This document shows, one piece after another, positions 1 to 12,639 of a DNA stretch of 64,000 nucleotides (positions within the stretch are counted from its first letter, which is position 1; every line of letters starts with the position of its first letter). The stretch is from Cryptomeria japonica (taxonomy: Eukaryota > Streptophyta > Pinopsida > Cupressales > Cupressaceae). The notes under the pieces were generated by a model. It did no database searches. It was not told the DNA's origin and saw only the letters and a program-made list of their open reading frames with translations. The position numbers and the translations under genes were made by a program. The stretch is taken from positions 157,311,454 through 157,375,453 of the forward strand of contig NC_081405.1 in NCBI RefSeq assembly GCF_030272615.1. Direction: 5' to 3'.

Positions 1-2122
1 CTCTTTCAGGAATGGGCTTGGCCACTTCAGCTATCTAGTGACCTGTTGTGTCATCCACATCAAGCATTGCTTGTGTTTTGAGATTTTTTGGCTTTGATGC
101 CTTTCCCAAGCATCTGCTAACCATGTCTTCCATTGGAATGGTGACCAACACCACACTCCTCTTCTTTCCAATGGTGGCTTCCAACCATCTTGGTGTGTTT
201 GCAGGTTCCTTAGGTGGCAGGGTGGTCTGTGCATTTGGTGAAGTAATAATTACCAAGGTATTCATGGGATCCTGTTGAATTTCCACTTCCTTATTGGTGT
301 CCATTTCTTGCATCCTGGGCTCGTCTTGATCCTACAAATCCATTGTTTGTTCGAGCTCGTCACTAGGGTCCAAGTCTACAACAACCTGTTTCAAGACATG
401 CTCCCTATTCTTCTTTTTGCTTCTAGACCGAGTTACTCGGGCAGCTCTAAGACCAAATGGTGACCTTTTTGAGCTTCTTGGTTGAATTTTCTCTACAATG
501 GGCTTTGAGACACCTACAACATTAGCAATTTCATTAGTGTCAAAAACAGGAGATTGAACCATAATGTGTGAATCAATTCTTGATTCATGTGAGGACATGT
601 GAGGTCCCTCCTTGAACTTTTGATTCCTCAACCATCTCTTTGTTCTCCTGACAACATTGAAGGTTCTTATTTGGATACTATCATCTTTCTCTTTGTTCCA
701 GTCGATTTATGGAATCGGTTTTCCTTCAATCCCGGTATCAAACTCAGGATCCAAAACATCCCTCTCTGTATCTTCTGATACGCTGAATATATTAATTGGG
801 ATAGTTATCTGCTGCAAAGTAAATCTGGACCACAATCTTTTTCTCACTTCATACTCATCCTTGTAGTTCTCCCAATAATCCTCTATCTGAGGTTCATGGC
901 TCTCCCTTGCATAACCCTTGCTATCAAATTTTTGCCTAGCCACATATGGTTGTAGGTTCATCCTTTTGAACTCCAGTTCTAGGTTCAAGGCATCTGATAC
1001 AGACTTGCAACTGTAATATCTGAGTTCAATGGGAAATACCACCCCGAACTTGCCCTTTTCTCCTAATCTTTTATCTATGTAGGCCAACTGCCTCCTCACT
1101 TCTATAAGCACGTAGCTATCAAATGCGTACTTGGGTAATTTGAATGGTTGGCCTTCAAAGCCACCTACTTGTATGTAAGTAAACCGTGGAAATTGGATAT
1201 AGAAACTTCCATATATACTCACAAATTCTATAGCTTCAACTGACATCCTCTTGTTTGCATCACCCTGAAGCTCAAAGGCCAATCTTCCCGCAAAGACTCC
1301 ATTCCACTTATCAATCTATTCATCATGTCTTTGTTGTTGCAACAAGGGGTAATAATTGTAAACCCTCATTCCATCAATCCAGGGCTCATTAGGTAGTCTA
1401 GGCCAATCTCTTGTGCAAGCTAAAATATAGAAAAGGTAGGAAGACATGTAAAACCCTGTCATCCCAACAAAATTGCTCAATCCTTCGTGAAGTCTCTCCG
1501 CAATTACTTGAGACCAATCCAGAAATCTGTCACCGGATAGAACCACTTGGATGAAAAAGTACATCCAATCCTCCTAGTAGAAGGAATGTGAATTCCCCTT
1601 TACTCTGTTCAAAATTATAACAATGTCCCGCACCTCTGTGATGAAGTGCTCTCTAGTCAGGGGCTTGGGTAACTGTGATCCTCCTTTCTGAACCTTCAAG
1701 AGCCAATTTCTAGCAATTGCACTCTTGTACTTGCTCTTCTTTTCGGAGAAATAGGTGTATGAACTCCTAATAGTCCAATCCTCATACTCCTCCTTATCCG
1801 AAATACCCATTGCCTCCATCACCATTTCTCTATTAATACTAACCAACTCCTCACCATCACTAGTTCTGATATATCTGTTCTTAGAGTCATATCTGTTCAT
1901 GCAAGCCAACACTAAATCTGGACATGGTGCAACAAGCGAGAACGCAACAGCTTCTAGAAGACCACTCTTAACTATCTTTTCCATTAATGAACCGGTCTGA
2001 GGGTTCTTTATTCTTTGAAGAAAATCCCCTAAATCTACATGAACTAAGGAGGTGTCTTCCAATTCTGGCAAAATACTCACTAGACATGAGGTTCGGCCAA
2101 GCTTCAGCAGCATTGCCCTCAT
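1..2122 (-). pseudogene. Retroelement-type large protein, broken, runs off the left edge
   Basis: One frame runs leftward from the ATG at 2122 to the window edge (about 707 codons) without a frameshift but with in-frame stops near 1571 (TAG), 1313 (TAG), 704 (TAA), 329 (TAG) and 32 (TAG). The N-terminal part contains LVSINREMVMEAMGI, which resembles LVSINRASFVATFQITGV in the coiled-coil pseudogene at 40.5-43.8 kb, so the two appear to be distant relatives. The middle is rich in W, Y and F; the later part is basic and has RVTRSRSKKK, like the RVTRS segment of the divergent frame at 3096. I recognise no enzymatic motif. The frame stays open upstream of 2122 to about 2220 apart from a TAA and a TAG, so the true start is uncertain. 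It is probably a gag-like or accessory retroelement protein; its biochemical role is unknown. Confidence 0.6.
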
Positions 2123-3095
2123 GTTAACTATCTACTCCCTTAACCAAGAAATTTTAACAACAAGACAGTATCCTACCCCAACATTTTAGAGATTTCCCTT
2201 TTCTACACTGATAAAACCTCAGTACTCAAAGAAACACAACTTAGGAGAAATCAGCTGAACTTGCCCATTAACACCATGAAAACTGGAAATTCTTCCGGAG
2301 AACAGAGTTGGTTTTACCTTCGGCGCCTCCAATTTACTAAAGTATGGCAGTTGTGACCTTCCTAAATATGGAAATAACTCATACACATTTCCTTCAGTTA
2401 GACAGGTAAATATCTATAGAGCCACACACGCTTCATCATGATTTACCCAAGTGTGCGAAGTAACAGTGAAATGACAAAACTGACACCTTCTTAATTATCC
2501 ATCACTTCCGCACAAGTAATTTGATGTTCTCATGATTACTTTCCACATTTAAAATTTTTAATTGCCGAATAAGGGAATATTCCTTTTTGTCGCGCCGCTT
2601 TTATTTCCACCAAAAATCTTTAGAGTTAGTTTTGAAATGAACCCATGAACCTTGAACCATTTGACAAAAAGGTTCAACGGTTCAAGTTCACTTAAGAAAT
2701 ATAACGGTGAATGGGCGGCACACAAAACAACACTAGGAACGAGCAACAAAAGAAAAGGACTATTAAACGTGAACCTTGAACTTGTTGAACCACTTGAAAT
2801 TTAGTTCAAGGTTCAAGACCGCATATCAACTCAAAGCATAAAGACTCACGCTCATCATTTAACAATACATTGTCGCGACTCGCTAAAGGCATTTTGAACT
2901 TTGAACCTTGAACCACTTGAAATTTGGTTCAACGGGTTCAAAACTTCAATGACCATAAACAAAAGCGCACTTGTTCACAAGGCGACAAAGACCAAAAATG
3001 ACTCTCTTTTTAAAACACGCTTTGAACCTTGAACCATTTGAACCTTTTGACAAAAAGAGTTCAACGGTTCAAGTACGAGGAGAACAAATGACCCG
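2123..3095. other. Spacer between two divergent frames
   Basis: No convincing gene lies here. The right half carries four palindromic GAACC/GGTTC repeats (separate entry). The left half (2123-2640) is ordinary AT-rich sequence. Because the flanking frames point away from each other, the spacer sits where a bidirectional promoter would, but I see no clear TATA box that fixes a transcription start. Confidence 0.5.
2643..3075. repeat. Four-copy palindromic GAACC/GGTTC repeat-spacer array
   Basis: The core GAACCTTGAAC starts at 2647, 2771, 2903 and 3024, so the spacing is 124, 132 and 121 bp. Each copy is about 45-55 bp and is an imperfect inverted repeat: a left arm of the type TTGAACCTTGAACCA, a short AT-rich or CAAAAAG loop, and a right arm of the type GGTTCAACGGTTCAAG. 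The spacers are about 75-83 bp and show no obvious similarity to one another. The array ends some 20 bp before the ATG at 3096. Confidence 0.75.
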
Positions 3096-5234
3096 ATGGA
3101 AGTAAAGGCACAAAAGGCAACCCACAAGGAAAATTACGGGTGGACTAACACCCTGTTAGCATCACCTAAGGATAAACAAAAGGCAAAATTGGACATTGTG
3201 GCAGTCCAAGATGTACCAACAGGAATTGGTACTGTACCTACAACTAAGGAGAAAGGAAAGAAAAAGAAGTCTGATGAGAAGTCTCCTATGAAAAATACTA
3301 CAAGGGTGACTCGGAGTGTCCTAACCAAAAAGGAACCAGCACCTAAAGTATATGTAAAGAAGGAGAGTGCACCAAAGAACAGAAATCAGAAATTAATTTT
3401 GCAACTAGAGTCTGAGGGTACAGATTCTGACGAAGAACCAAAGAAGGAAAAAGCAATTGGCAGAACATCCAAGAAGGTAAAGGTAGTGCCAAAGGCAACT
3501 ACACCTATAGATATTGCTACCTACAAACTTGGCACAGTTTTTGAGAGAACAATGAAGACACTAGGAAGAAATAGGTTTGACAATGTCAAAGAATATTATG
3601 ATTCTTTCACTGAAGATGAGCAGAAGCAAGTCATTCAATAGATAATAACTTATTTGGGTCATTACAATAGATTTCTGCATGACTTGGAAAAAGATATTCC
3701 AATCTCTTTGTATAATACTCTGTTAGATAGATGGGAAGAAGCTATCCAATTGGAAAAGCAGATTATTGATGAAATATTTGTACAATATTTTCCCAATTTA
3801 TCATCGGATGGAATTAGTGCTTTAGTTGAGCAATACAAAGTATATTTTGATTTTAAAATGAGAAGATTGAAGCTTCTTAATGCAAAAAGGGCAGTTATTG
3901 AGTCTGAGACACATCAGCTAGCCTGTGTAATCAAAAAGAGGGAAGAACTCATCCACTCTGGCAATAAGGAAGACACTACAGATGATGTTCCTCTACCGGA
4001 AATGGATGAAGATGAGATTGTTCAACCTGACATAGTCTATCCAATCAAGAAGAAGGATTATTTCATTATTCTTGTTGATGAAGATGTTCATAACATAGTA
4101 GACCTATCTGGAGACACCACTGCAACAGATATGGAGCCTCCTACAAATACTGAAATACAGGTTACATTAGTGGATCAACCGGCTACCCAATTGAAAGTGA
4201 ACAATGAATCGACAACAAAACAACCAGAGAAACCTCAATCTCCACCGGTCATTGAAGACACTCAAAAGGAACCTACTGAGAAAGTTGTCACTCAGTTACC
4301 TGTAGAGACAACAGAGCAGAATATAGAGAGAGCTATCATTAAAAGTGTACCTCCTGAACCGACGAAGCAGAAACTACTTGAAGATGATGATGATGATGAC
4401 TCTTTAAGTATTTTAGGACCCATTGATATGAACACTTTGAGCGCATCATAAATGATGAAGATTGCTAACGTTATGCAATCTAGAGTGCATAAGAAGAGAC
4501 TAAAAGAGTAAAGGATTGAAGCAGAGACAATCCAGAATGCAGTAGAAATTTTATCTAGTTTACTACCGAAAACAAATGTTGCACATCTTCCTACACCCAT
4601 TAGTAAACTTGGTCAGTTAGTTGCAAATGCATCTGATCAAATCAAGTCACTTGAAGATGCTACTCAAATGTCTGGTGAGAAGAGCCACAAGAAGAAATAT
4701 GGAGATAAACTGGCAAAGAACATTGAATGTGGCAAAATAGCTTTATCTCGTAATGGAAGTCTATTGAAGAAAGCTATTGAATCTGGAGGAAAGTATCTTG
4801 CCTCCACCTCCAATGTTTCTTTCTTTTACTCTGACATTTCTAAGAGTCAAATTGAAACTGAGCAAGAAATGGAATGGATTTGCAAGGCATATGTCCCACT
4901 CCAGGAATCCATTCATGCCTTTAACCGATCTGTAGATGATTTGCATGACAGATTGGACAGGAATGATATTGAGAAGGCTAAGAGACTCCGATCTCTAAAA
5001 GAGCTCAAGAGTCTACTCACCTCACAGGTCGAAATTCTTTAGAGAGCCTACTCCAATGTAGAAGCTATTCTTGCTACTCCTAAAACCTACACGCTAGACT
5101 CAATGGGAGAATTCCATTCCTAGTTGATGTCTACATTTGAGTATATTGATAACATACTGGAATCATGGGAAAATGCTTTATCCCAGATGAAGCAAAACTT
5201 CAAAGATATTTTTTTGAGATTAACCAATGCATGA
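3096..5234 (+). pseudogene. Retroelement-associated ORF, lysine-rich/acidic, five in-frame stops
   Basis: A single frame of 712 codons with no frameshift, interrupted by TAG (3639), TAA (4449), TAA (4509), TAG (5040) and TAG (about 5121) and closed by TGA (5232-5234). Order of regions: a Lys-rich N-terminus (KEKGKKKKSDEKSP, TTRVTRS), a globular helical part (about 3500-3950), a long acidic Pro/Glu/Thr-rich linker ending in a run of Asp near 4383-4400, then a helical, probably coiled-coil C-terminus (about 4560-5230). The TGA is followed by three polypurine-like tracts and a putative Copia 3' LTR, so the frame occupies the 3' coding position of a Copia-type element. There are no protease, integrase or RT motifs. 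It may be an accessory (envelope-position-like) ORF of a non-autonomous element. I do not recognise a named family. Confidence 0.6.
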
Positions 5235-5317
5235 ATTTTTTTAAAGTTGTAATATATGTTGAACACTTTGATTCAGATTTTCTCTATATGTATATATTTT
5301 ACTTTATCATTTTGGCA

Positions 5318-5497
5318 TTGTTGTCAAAGGGGGAGTAATAATATGTATGTGTTTTTGAAAATTTTGTATTCGTGCATACATTAAGGGGGAGTATTGTAGT
5401 ATGAGCACATGTGTAAATATGTTGTGTATGCACACTTAGCGGTATTGTATTACTCTAAAATTTTCTAAGTGTTGCCATCAATGCCAAAGGGGCGGAT
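5318..5497 (+). promoter_or_regulatory. Copia-type 3' untranslated segment with three polypurine tracts
   Basis: Purine tracts occur at 5322-5334 (CAAAGGGGGAGTA), about 5381-5394 (TTAAGGGGGAGTAT) and 5486-5496 (AAAGGGGCGGA). The last lies in GTGTTGCCATCAATGCCAAA, which is identical on the minus strand just before the 3' LTR of the Copia element at 27.8 kb. I therefore take 5486-5496 as the polypurine tract that primes plus-strand synthesis, with one G-to-C change. Confidence 0.6.
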
Positions 5498-5706
5498 TTT
5501 TGGCTTGATGATGACTGTAATGTATTCATCACTTGTTATCATTGATGAAACTCTCACACACACATATGATTACATTGACTACCGATGTAACTTCAATTGG
5601 TTTACACTGACAATCTGTATGTTTAAGGCTTATCTCTAACTAGTATTTTGTGTCAACTAGTATGTTCTTAAGAGATAACCTGTGGCTACACTAAGTCGGC
5701 ATCAAA

Positions 5707-5780
5707 ATGAAGATGAAGATGAAGATGAAGATGAAGATGAAGATGAAGATGAAGATGAAGATGAAGATGAAGATGAAGAT
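5707..5780. repeat. (ATGAAG)n hexanucleotide microsatellite
   Basis: About 12 perfect units of ATGAAG. Its minus-strand translation gives an artefactual His-Leu repeat peptide. Confidence 0.97.
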
Positions 5781-6636
5781 GGAGATCAAGAGGAAGATTC
5801 CAAGACATTGGATCACATGTTTTGTTCCAACTAGTATTGACTGCTCTAACCGGTATCTGATTTTTATGATGAGTTACTAGCACCGACTTCTTGACGATCA
5901 TTTTTGTGATGAGTTATGATTACTTGTCTAGATACATTGCACCTAGGAAATTGTGTTTTGATTTCCTTAGGCCAACATAAGATTTGAATGTCTATTTAAA
6001 GACATCTTAGTGAATCATTTGATACTAATAGAGAATGATGGTATGCGAATATTGATATGCATCAAGAGTGAAAGCCTTTTTTGAAGAGTGATAAGTGTTA
6101 AGATGAAGAGCAGTGTTGAATGTACTTGGAAGGATCTGATCAAGCAAATATTGTGCTACTCAGAACATATCAATCTATTCTTGTTGTTTTTTAATCATTA
6201 CAATAGAATCAAATCCCTTAATCAGGTAATCTCTAGCAAGCTTCATTATACAAATCCTCTAACAAGGTGATCCATTAGTTTGGATTCTCAGATCCTTCAG
6301 CGAGGTTACTCCTAACAGGGTAGTACTCTTAACAAGTTATAAGCTTCTAATCAAACTTGGGATCTCTGACAAGATTCGCTCCTAGCAGAGCACTTTGTAG
6401 ACCTTAACCGATCAGTTATCTATTATTGCAGATAGTTAACTTGTGAGTTCCATCTCATCGTGGTTTTTGCCTATTTGGGTTTCCCACGTATAAAACACTT
6501 ATGTTATGGTCGATGTTTTACTTTATGTGGATGTTGTTTTATCATTTTGGTTATCATGTATTTTTTTTAAATGCTTGGTTAAGTTCATCTACCAGTTAGT
6601 GTTTGAACTAGTGTTTTATTTGGTGTCACTAATTCA

Positions 6637-6655
6637 CCCCCCCCCCCCCCCCCCC
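6637..6655. repeat. Poly-C run near the LTR end
   Basis: Nineteen consecutive C residues expand the TTCACCCCCC motif that Copia LTRs in this window carry near their 3' end. Confidence 0.95.
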
Positions 6656-6840
6656 TCTGAGTGCTTTTCAAGTCCATCATGTATGTCCTAATTTAATATC
6701 AATTTTACACATGTACATTCTAATTTAAATATGCATTTTTAATTAAATTTATGTGCATGTGCATTTTTAATTAAATAAATGCACATGTCCTAATTTACTT
6801 TACATGTATGCTTTTAAATTATTTTAACAACTTACAAATT

Positions 6841-6964
6841 ACATGCATTTAGAATTAGATATCTATTAAATACATGCATTTAGAATTAGATATCTACTAT
6901 ATACATGCATTTAGATCTAGATATCTACTATATACATGCATTTAGAATTAGATATCTACTATAT
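6841..6964. repeat. 31-bp tandem repeat, four copies
   Basis: Four head-to-tail 31-bp units begin at 6841, 6872, 6903 and 6934, each starting ACATGCATTTAGA and containing AGATATCTA. The fifth unit is cut off after a few bases by the 5' LTR of the large element at 6971, so the tandem array predates that insertion. Confidence 0.9.
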
Positions 6965-7692
6965 ACATCATGTAGACACATAAAAATTTCCATTAATTTG
7001 TCCTCATTTAATTTCAAATTTCTTCAAACATTGGGCGAGACCTTATTATTACATTATTATTTCTCCATAATTCATTATTCATAATCTCCATCTTTCATTA
7101 TACTATTATTGATATATCATCATTTATCCATTAAATTTATTTAATAAAACATTTATCATATTCATTTATACGCCTTCATGCATTCACCTTATATACATTT
7201 CTCCATTTATTTAATAAAACCCTTTAATATCTCCTCCTACCACTTACCGTTTCCCATTTACCACTCATCTTCCCTATACCACTCATCTTGAATTATCCCA
7301 TATTCATCCCACAATATGAACTTTCCCCGAGAAAATCTATTTAAACAAGGCCCCCTCTCTTATTTGAGCATCTCATCTTTATGCGTCGAACTTATGTCAA
7401 TTTGCATTTTTCACCATCTTTGCATTTTGAGCACTCATACACAACTTTTGCATTCAAAATTCATTGCTTTCATCTTTTGTGATCTTTCATGCATTCTTGC
7501 ATTTCGTTTTCTTGATCAATCACACATCTTTATTTTAAAATTATCTCCATTCACCTTAGCCTCTTGTGCATAATGCTCTGAGAGTGAAATCTTAAAAATA
7601 CAAGACCTCGGTTGATAGGGGAGCAATGGAAGAAAATTCTTGTTAATGCATGTGTGTTTCTTTGTTTATTTTGGCTTTGCATGTGTGTTTCT

Positions 7693-8039
7693 TGTTAGAG
7701 TTATCTTGTATTAGCTAATAATTATTTATTTAATTATTAGTCTATTAAACTCTACGCTTAAGCTAAACTTAGGCATTTAATAAATATTATAGGTATTTAA
7801 TAATTATTCTAATTATTAAATATGCATTGTCCCTTTAGGGTTTCTTTAGGGTTGCTATTATCCTTTTATAAGGATTGTATTGTACTTTTTCATCAATTTA
7901 TTCCCTTTCTGAATAATAATCTTCTTCTTCAGAGCATTTATGCCTTTTTGCTTTATGTGCCTCCATTCTTCTCTTGTGACAGATATTTGCATGCAGGTGT
8001 TCTTAGGATCTCTAAAGTTGTATTTCCTCAACTTCTTCA
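7693..8039 (+). repeat. 5' LTR of the nested element
   Basis: 347 bp, TG...CA ends. A TATA-like CCTTTTATAAGG around 7860-7872 is a plausible core promoter of the LTR. Confidence 0.92.
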
Positions 8040-8050
8040 TGGTATCAGAG
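8040..8050 (+). promoter_or_regulatory. Primer-binding site (initiator tRNA-Met type)
   Basis: TGGTATCAGAG directly follows the LTR and matches the usual plant LTR-element primer site complementary to the 3' end of initiator methionine tRNA. Confidence 0.88.
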
Positions 8051-9814
8051 TCTACATCTGTTGTTGCTTGTTCCTGATTTTTTAGAAGATTTTTTGGAGG
8101 AGGGTTTCAAGTTTTTTTTCAGAATTTTTTATTAGATCTGGGGTAGCTATTTTGTTTCTGATCATTTTGGGCTCAAACGGACCTTGTAGATGAGCTCAGA
8201 ATGCCCCAAAACCCCCATTTCCATATAAAATTTGTCAAATTTGGGTTCTGAAATTTGTTCTTTGGTTTTGCCTCTCTTTTTTTGCATGAATTTCGAGAAA
8301 TTCATCAAAAAAATTATTAAAAACAAATCAGAGCAGTTTGGGCCAAAGCAGACCTCATCGTTGGCTTCCGAAGGGCGTTTCCATTCATTTTGATATATAA
8401 TTCGACCTATTTCGGTGACAAGTGAATCTGGACCATGATTTTTTCATTGGCACGCTTTACGAGACACAAAAATCCATACCGCTGTACGTGCAAATACCTC
8501 AGAAAATTTTCGTCAAAAAAAAAAATAAAAAAATTTACCCTTTTTAATGTCCTAAAAGAGGGGTTTTTTCTTTTGGCCATAACTTGGTCATACGGAGGCG
8601 CTTTTTCAAAAACCTTATATCGTCGAAAAGCTCTTTTTGAGCTCTCTCTAGATCTAGAGGTTTGATCTTTTGATTTTTCTTTTTTTATAGTGTTTTTTCT
8701 GTCAAAACCAGAAGTTCCCTTTTGCACTCTGAGAGCCATAAAATGAGCATCTGAACTTCATTTTTTGAAAACTTTATATCGTTGGAAAGCTTGTTCTGTG
8801 CACTTTCCAGCCATATGAGTTTTCTTTCTAGATTCTGCTCTAGGAATATTATATTTAGTTTTTTTTCTTTTCAGCACTATGGTGGATATCTTGGTTGTTT
8901 CAGGTCCTAGGATCTCTTTTTTGAGTAGAATGTATTGGTTTTGGTTCTTCTTTCTATTTCCAGTCTTCTTATCATTGTAGCTTCATTTATGCAAACGCAC
9001 TGAGATAAAGTGTCATCATGCATTGTTTACTTGGGATCTTGGACATCTTGTGCCTTATTGTACATGCACTACTTATAAAGTGTCATGAGGGGGTTGGTGT
9101 TTGCCTTTTGTTTACCATCTACCTTTGTCCAGTGAGTGTTCCTTCCATGACATTCGCCTCATGATGTGTGTCAAGTGAGTGTTCCTTCCACGACACTATG
9201 TAATTTCTCTGCACCTTCGATGTTCTTGGTTCTTCGTCATGCAGTTCTTGTTGGCCGTCATTTTTAGTGTACCTGTCCCTCTCCCTTTTCAGCATTATGG
9301 GGAGGTTTGTCTTGTTGGTTCTAATGCTTCCTTGGCTCGATTGATCAGCTCTTTAGGCTTTGGTGTCTCATGCCATCTGTATCTTCGAGTTCAGTTGTTT
9401 GTCTTTGTTTGCCATCTGATTCGAGTAGTGTCATTTGAGGGCACTCATGCAGATTATAGTCTTCTCTACCTGGTCATGTTCTATTTCAGTGGAGGTTCTT
9501 CAGATCCGCGATTACTCTTCGACAGTGTTTGTAGCTATTTCATGCTTAAGTGATTCTTTTGATCTTCTCTTGTTCCTATCTTTTTGGAACATTCTTGTTT
9601 GGAGGCTTTTTCGGTCCTTCTTCTTGCTTTTCCATCTCTGTTTGGAGTAGAGTTTTTTCCCACGTGGTTTTCTCTATTTCTCCGGTTCATAGAGATTTGG
9701 TTATGATTGGGTTCCTCATCAGGCCTTGTTGCCGGGACCCAAATTTTCCTTCATCATGTAGTTGCATTTTTTGCTTCTTGCATTTAGTTTTCTAGCTACT
9801 CCCTAAGTTCATCT
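8051..9814 (+). other. Internal region of the nested element, non-coding
   Basis: T-rich sequence without a retroviral-type domain in any frame. Short open frames between 9179 and 9795 are hydrophobic because of T-richness and look accidental. A short phrase AGTGAGTGTTCCTTCCA occurs twice, 43 bp apart, near 9132 and 9175. Confidence 0.7.
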
Positions 9815-9824
9815 TAAGGGGGGG
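9815..9824 (+). promoter_or_regulatory. Polypurine tract of the nested element
   Basis: TAAGGGGGGG lies immediately before the TGTTAG start of the 3' LTR. Confidence 0.85.
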
Positions 9825-10171
9825 TGTTAGAGTTATCTTGTATTAGCTAATAATTATTTATTTAATTATTAGTCTATTAAACTCTACGCTTAAGCTAAAC
9901 TTAGGCATTTAATAAATATTATAGGTATCTAATAATTATTCTAATTATTAAATACACATTATCCCTTTAGGGTTTCTTTAGGGTTGCTATTATCCTTTTA
10001 TAAGGATTGTATTGTTCTTTTTCATCAATTGATTCCCTTTCTGAATGATAATCTTCTTCTTCAGAGCATTTATGTTTTTTTGCTTTATGTGCCTTCATTC
10101 TTCTCTTGTGACAGGTATTTGCATGCAGGTGTTCTTGGGATCTCTGAAGTTGTATTTCCTCAACTTCTTCA
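9825..10171 (+). repeat. 3' LTR of the nested element
   Basis: 347 bp, same ends as the 5' copy, followed by the TTTCT target duplication at 10172-10176. Confidence 0.92.
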
Positions 10172-10245
10172 TTTCTCTTGCAGGTACTTCATTGTTGGAT
10201 GTTGGAAGATTGAATCTCGTATTCAATCTGTTTCCTCCATCTACA

Positions 10246-12639
<2,394 letters not shown>

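Larger units (their letters stand above)
5501..6679 (+). repeat. Putative 3' LTR of a Copia-type element
   Basis: Left boundary set just after the polypurine tract (TGGCTTGATG); right boundary tentatively at the CA in AGTCCATCA after the motif TTCACCCC...CTCTGAG. The same TTCAC-polyC-CTCT signature ends the LTRs of the Copia element at 26.5-33.6 kb. The implied length of about 1.18 kb matches those LTRs (1.15-1.24 kb). A (ATGAAG)n tract and a 19-base C run lie inside. No matching 5' LTR is in the window, so the exact ends are not proven. Confidence 0.5.
7693..10171 (+). mobile_element. Nested small non-autonomous LTR retrotransposon
   Basis: LTRs 7693-8039 and 9825-10171 (347 bp each) start TGTTAGAGTTATC and end CAACTTCTTCA. 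A primer-binding site abuts the first LTR (8040) and a polypurine tract the second (9815-9824). The target duplication is TTTCT at 7688-7692 and 10172-10176, and the undisturbed site is visible in the sister LTR near 18215 (GTGTTTCTCTTGCAG). The 1785-bp internal region has no recognisable pol, so this is a TRIM/LARD-like passenger. I counted about 13 differences between the two LTRs (roughly 96% identity). Confidence 0.93.
6971..10245 (+). repeat. 5' LTR of the large element, interrupted
   Basis: Two parts, 6971-7692 and 10177-10245, form an LTR of about 791 bp once the nested insertion and its duplicated TTTCT are removed. The 3' copy is 18 bp longer mainly because one CCACTCATCTTTCCTATA unit is duplicated there. 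Confidence 0.88.

Noticed and set aside
2643-3075. CRISPR-like repeat-spacer layout
   Set aside because: The repeats are imperfect, long hairpins in plant nuclear DNA with no cas genes; only the geometry is similar.
5686-5901. His-Leu repeat peptide on the minus strand
   Set aside because: It is the (ATGAAG)n microsatellite translated.
9179-9795. Overlapping hydrophobic reading frames in the nested element
   Set aside because: T-rich composition creates open, hydrophobic frames; no domain, no conserved motif.
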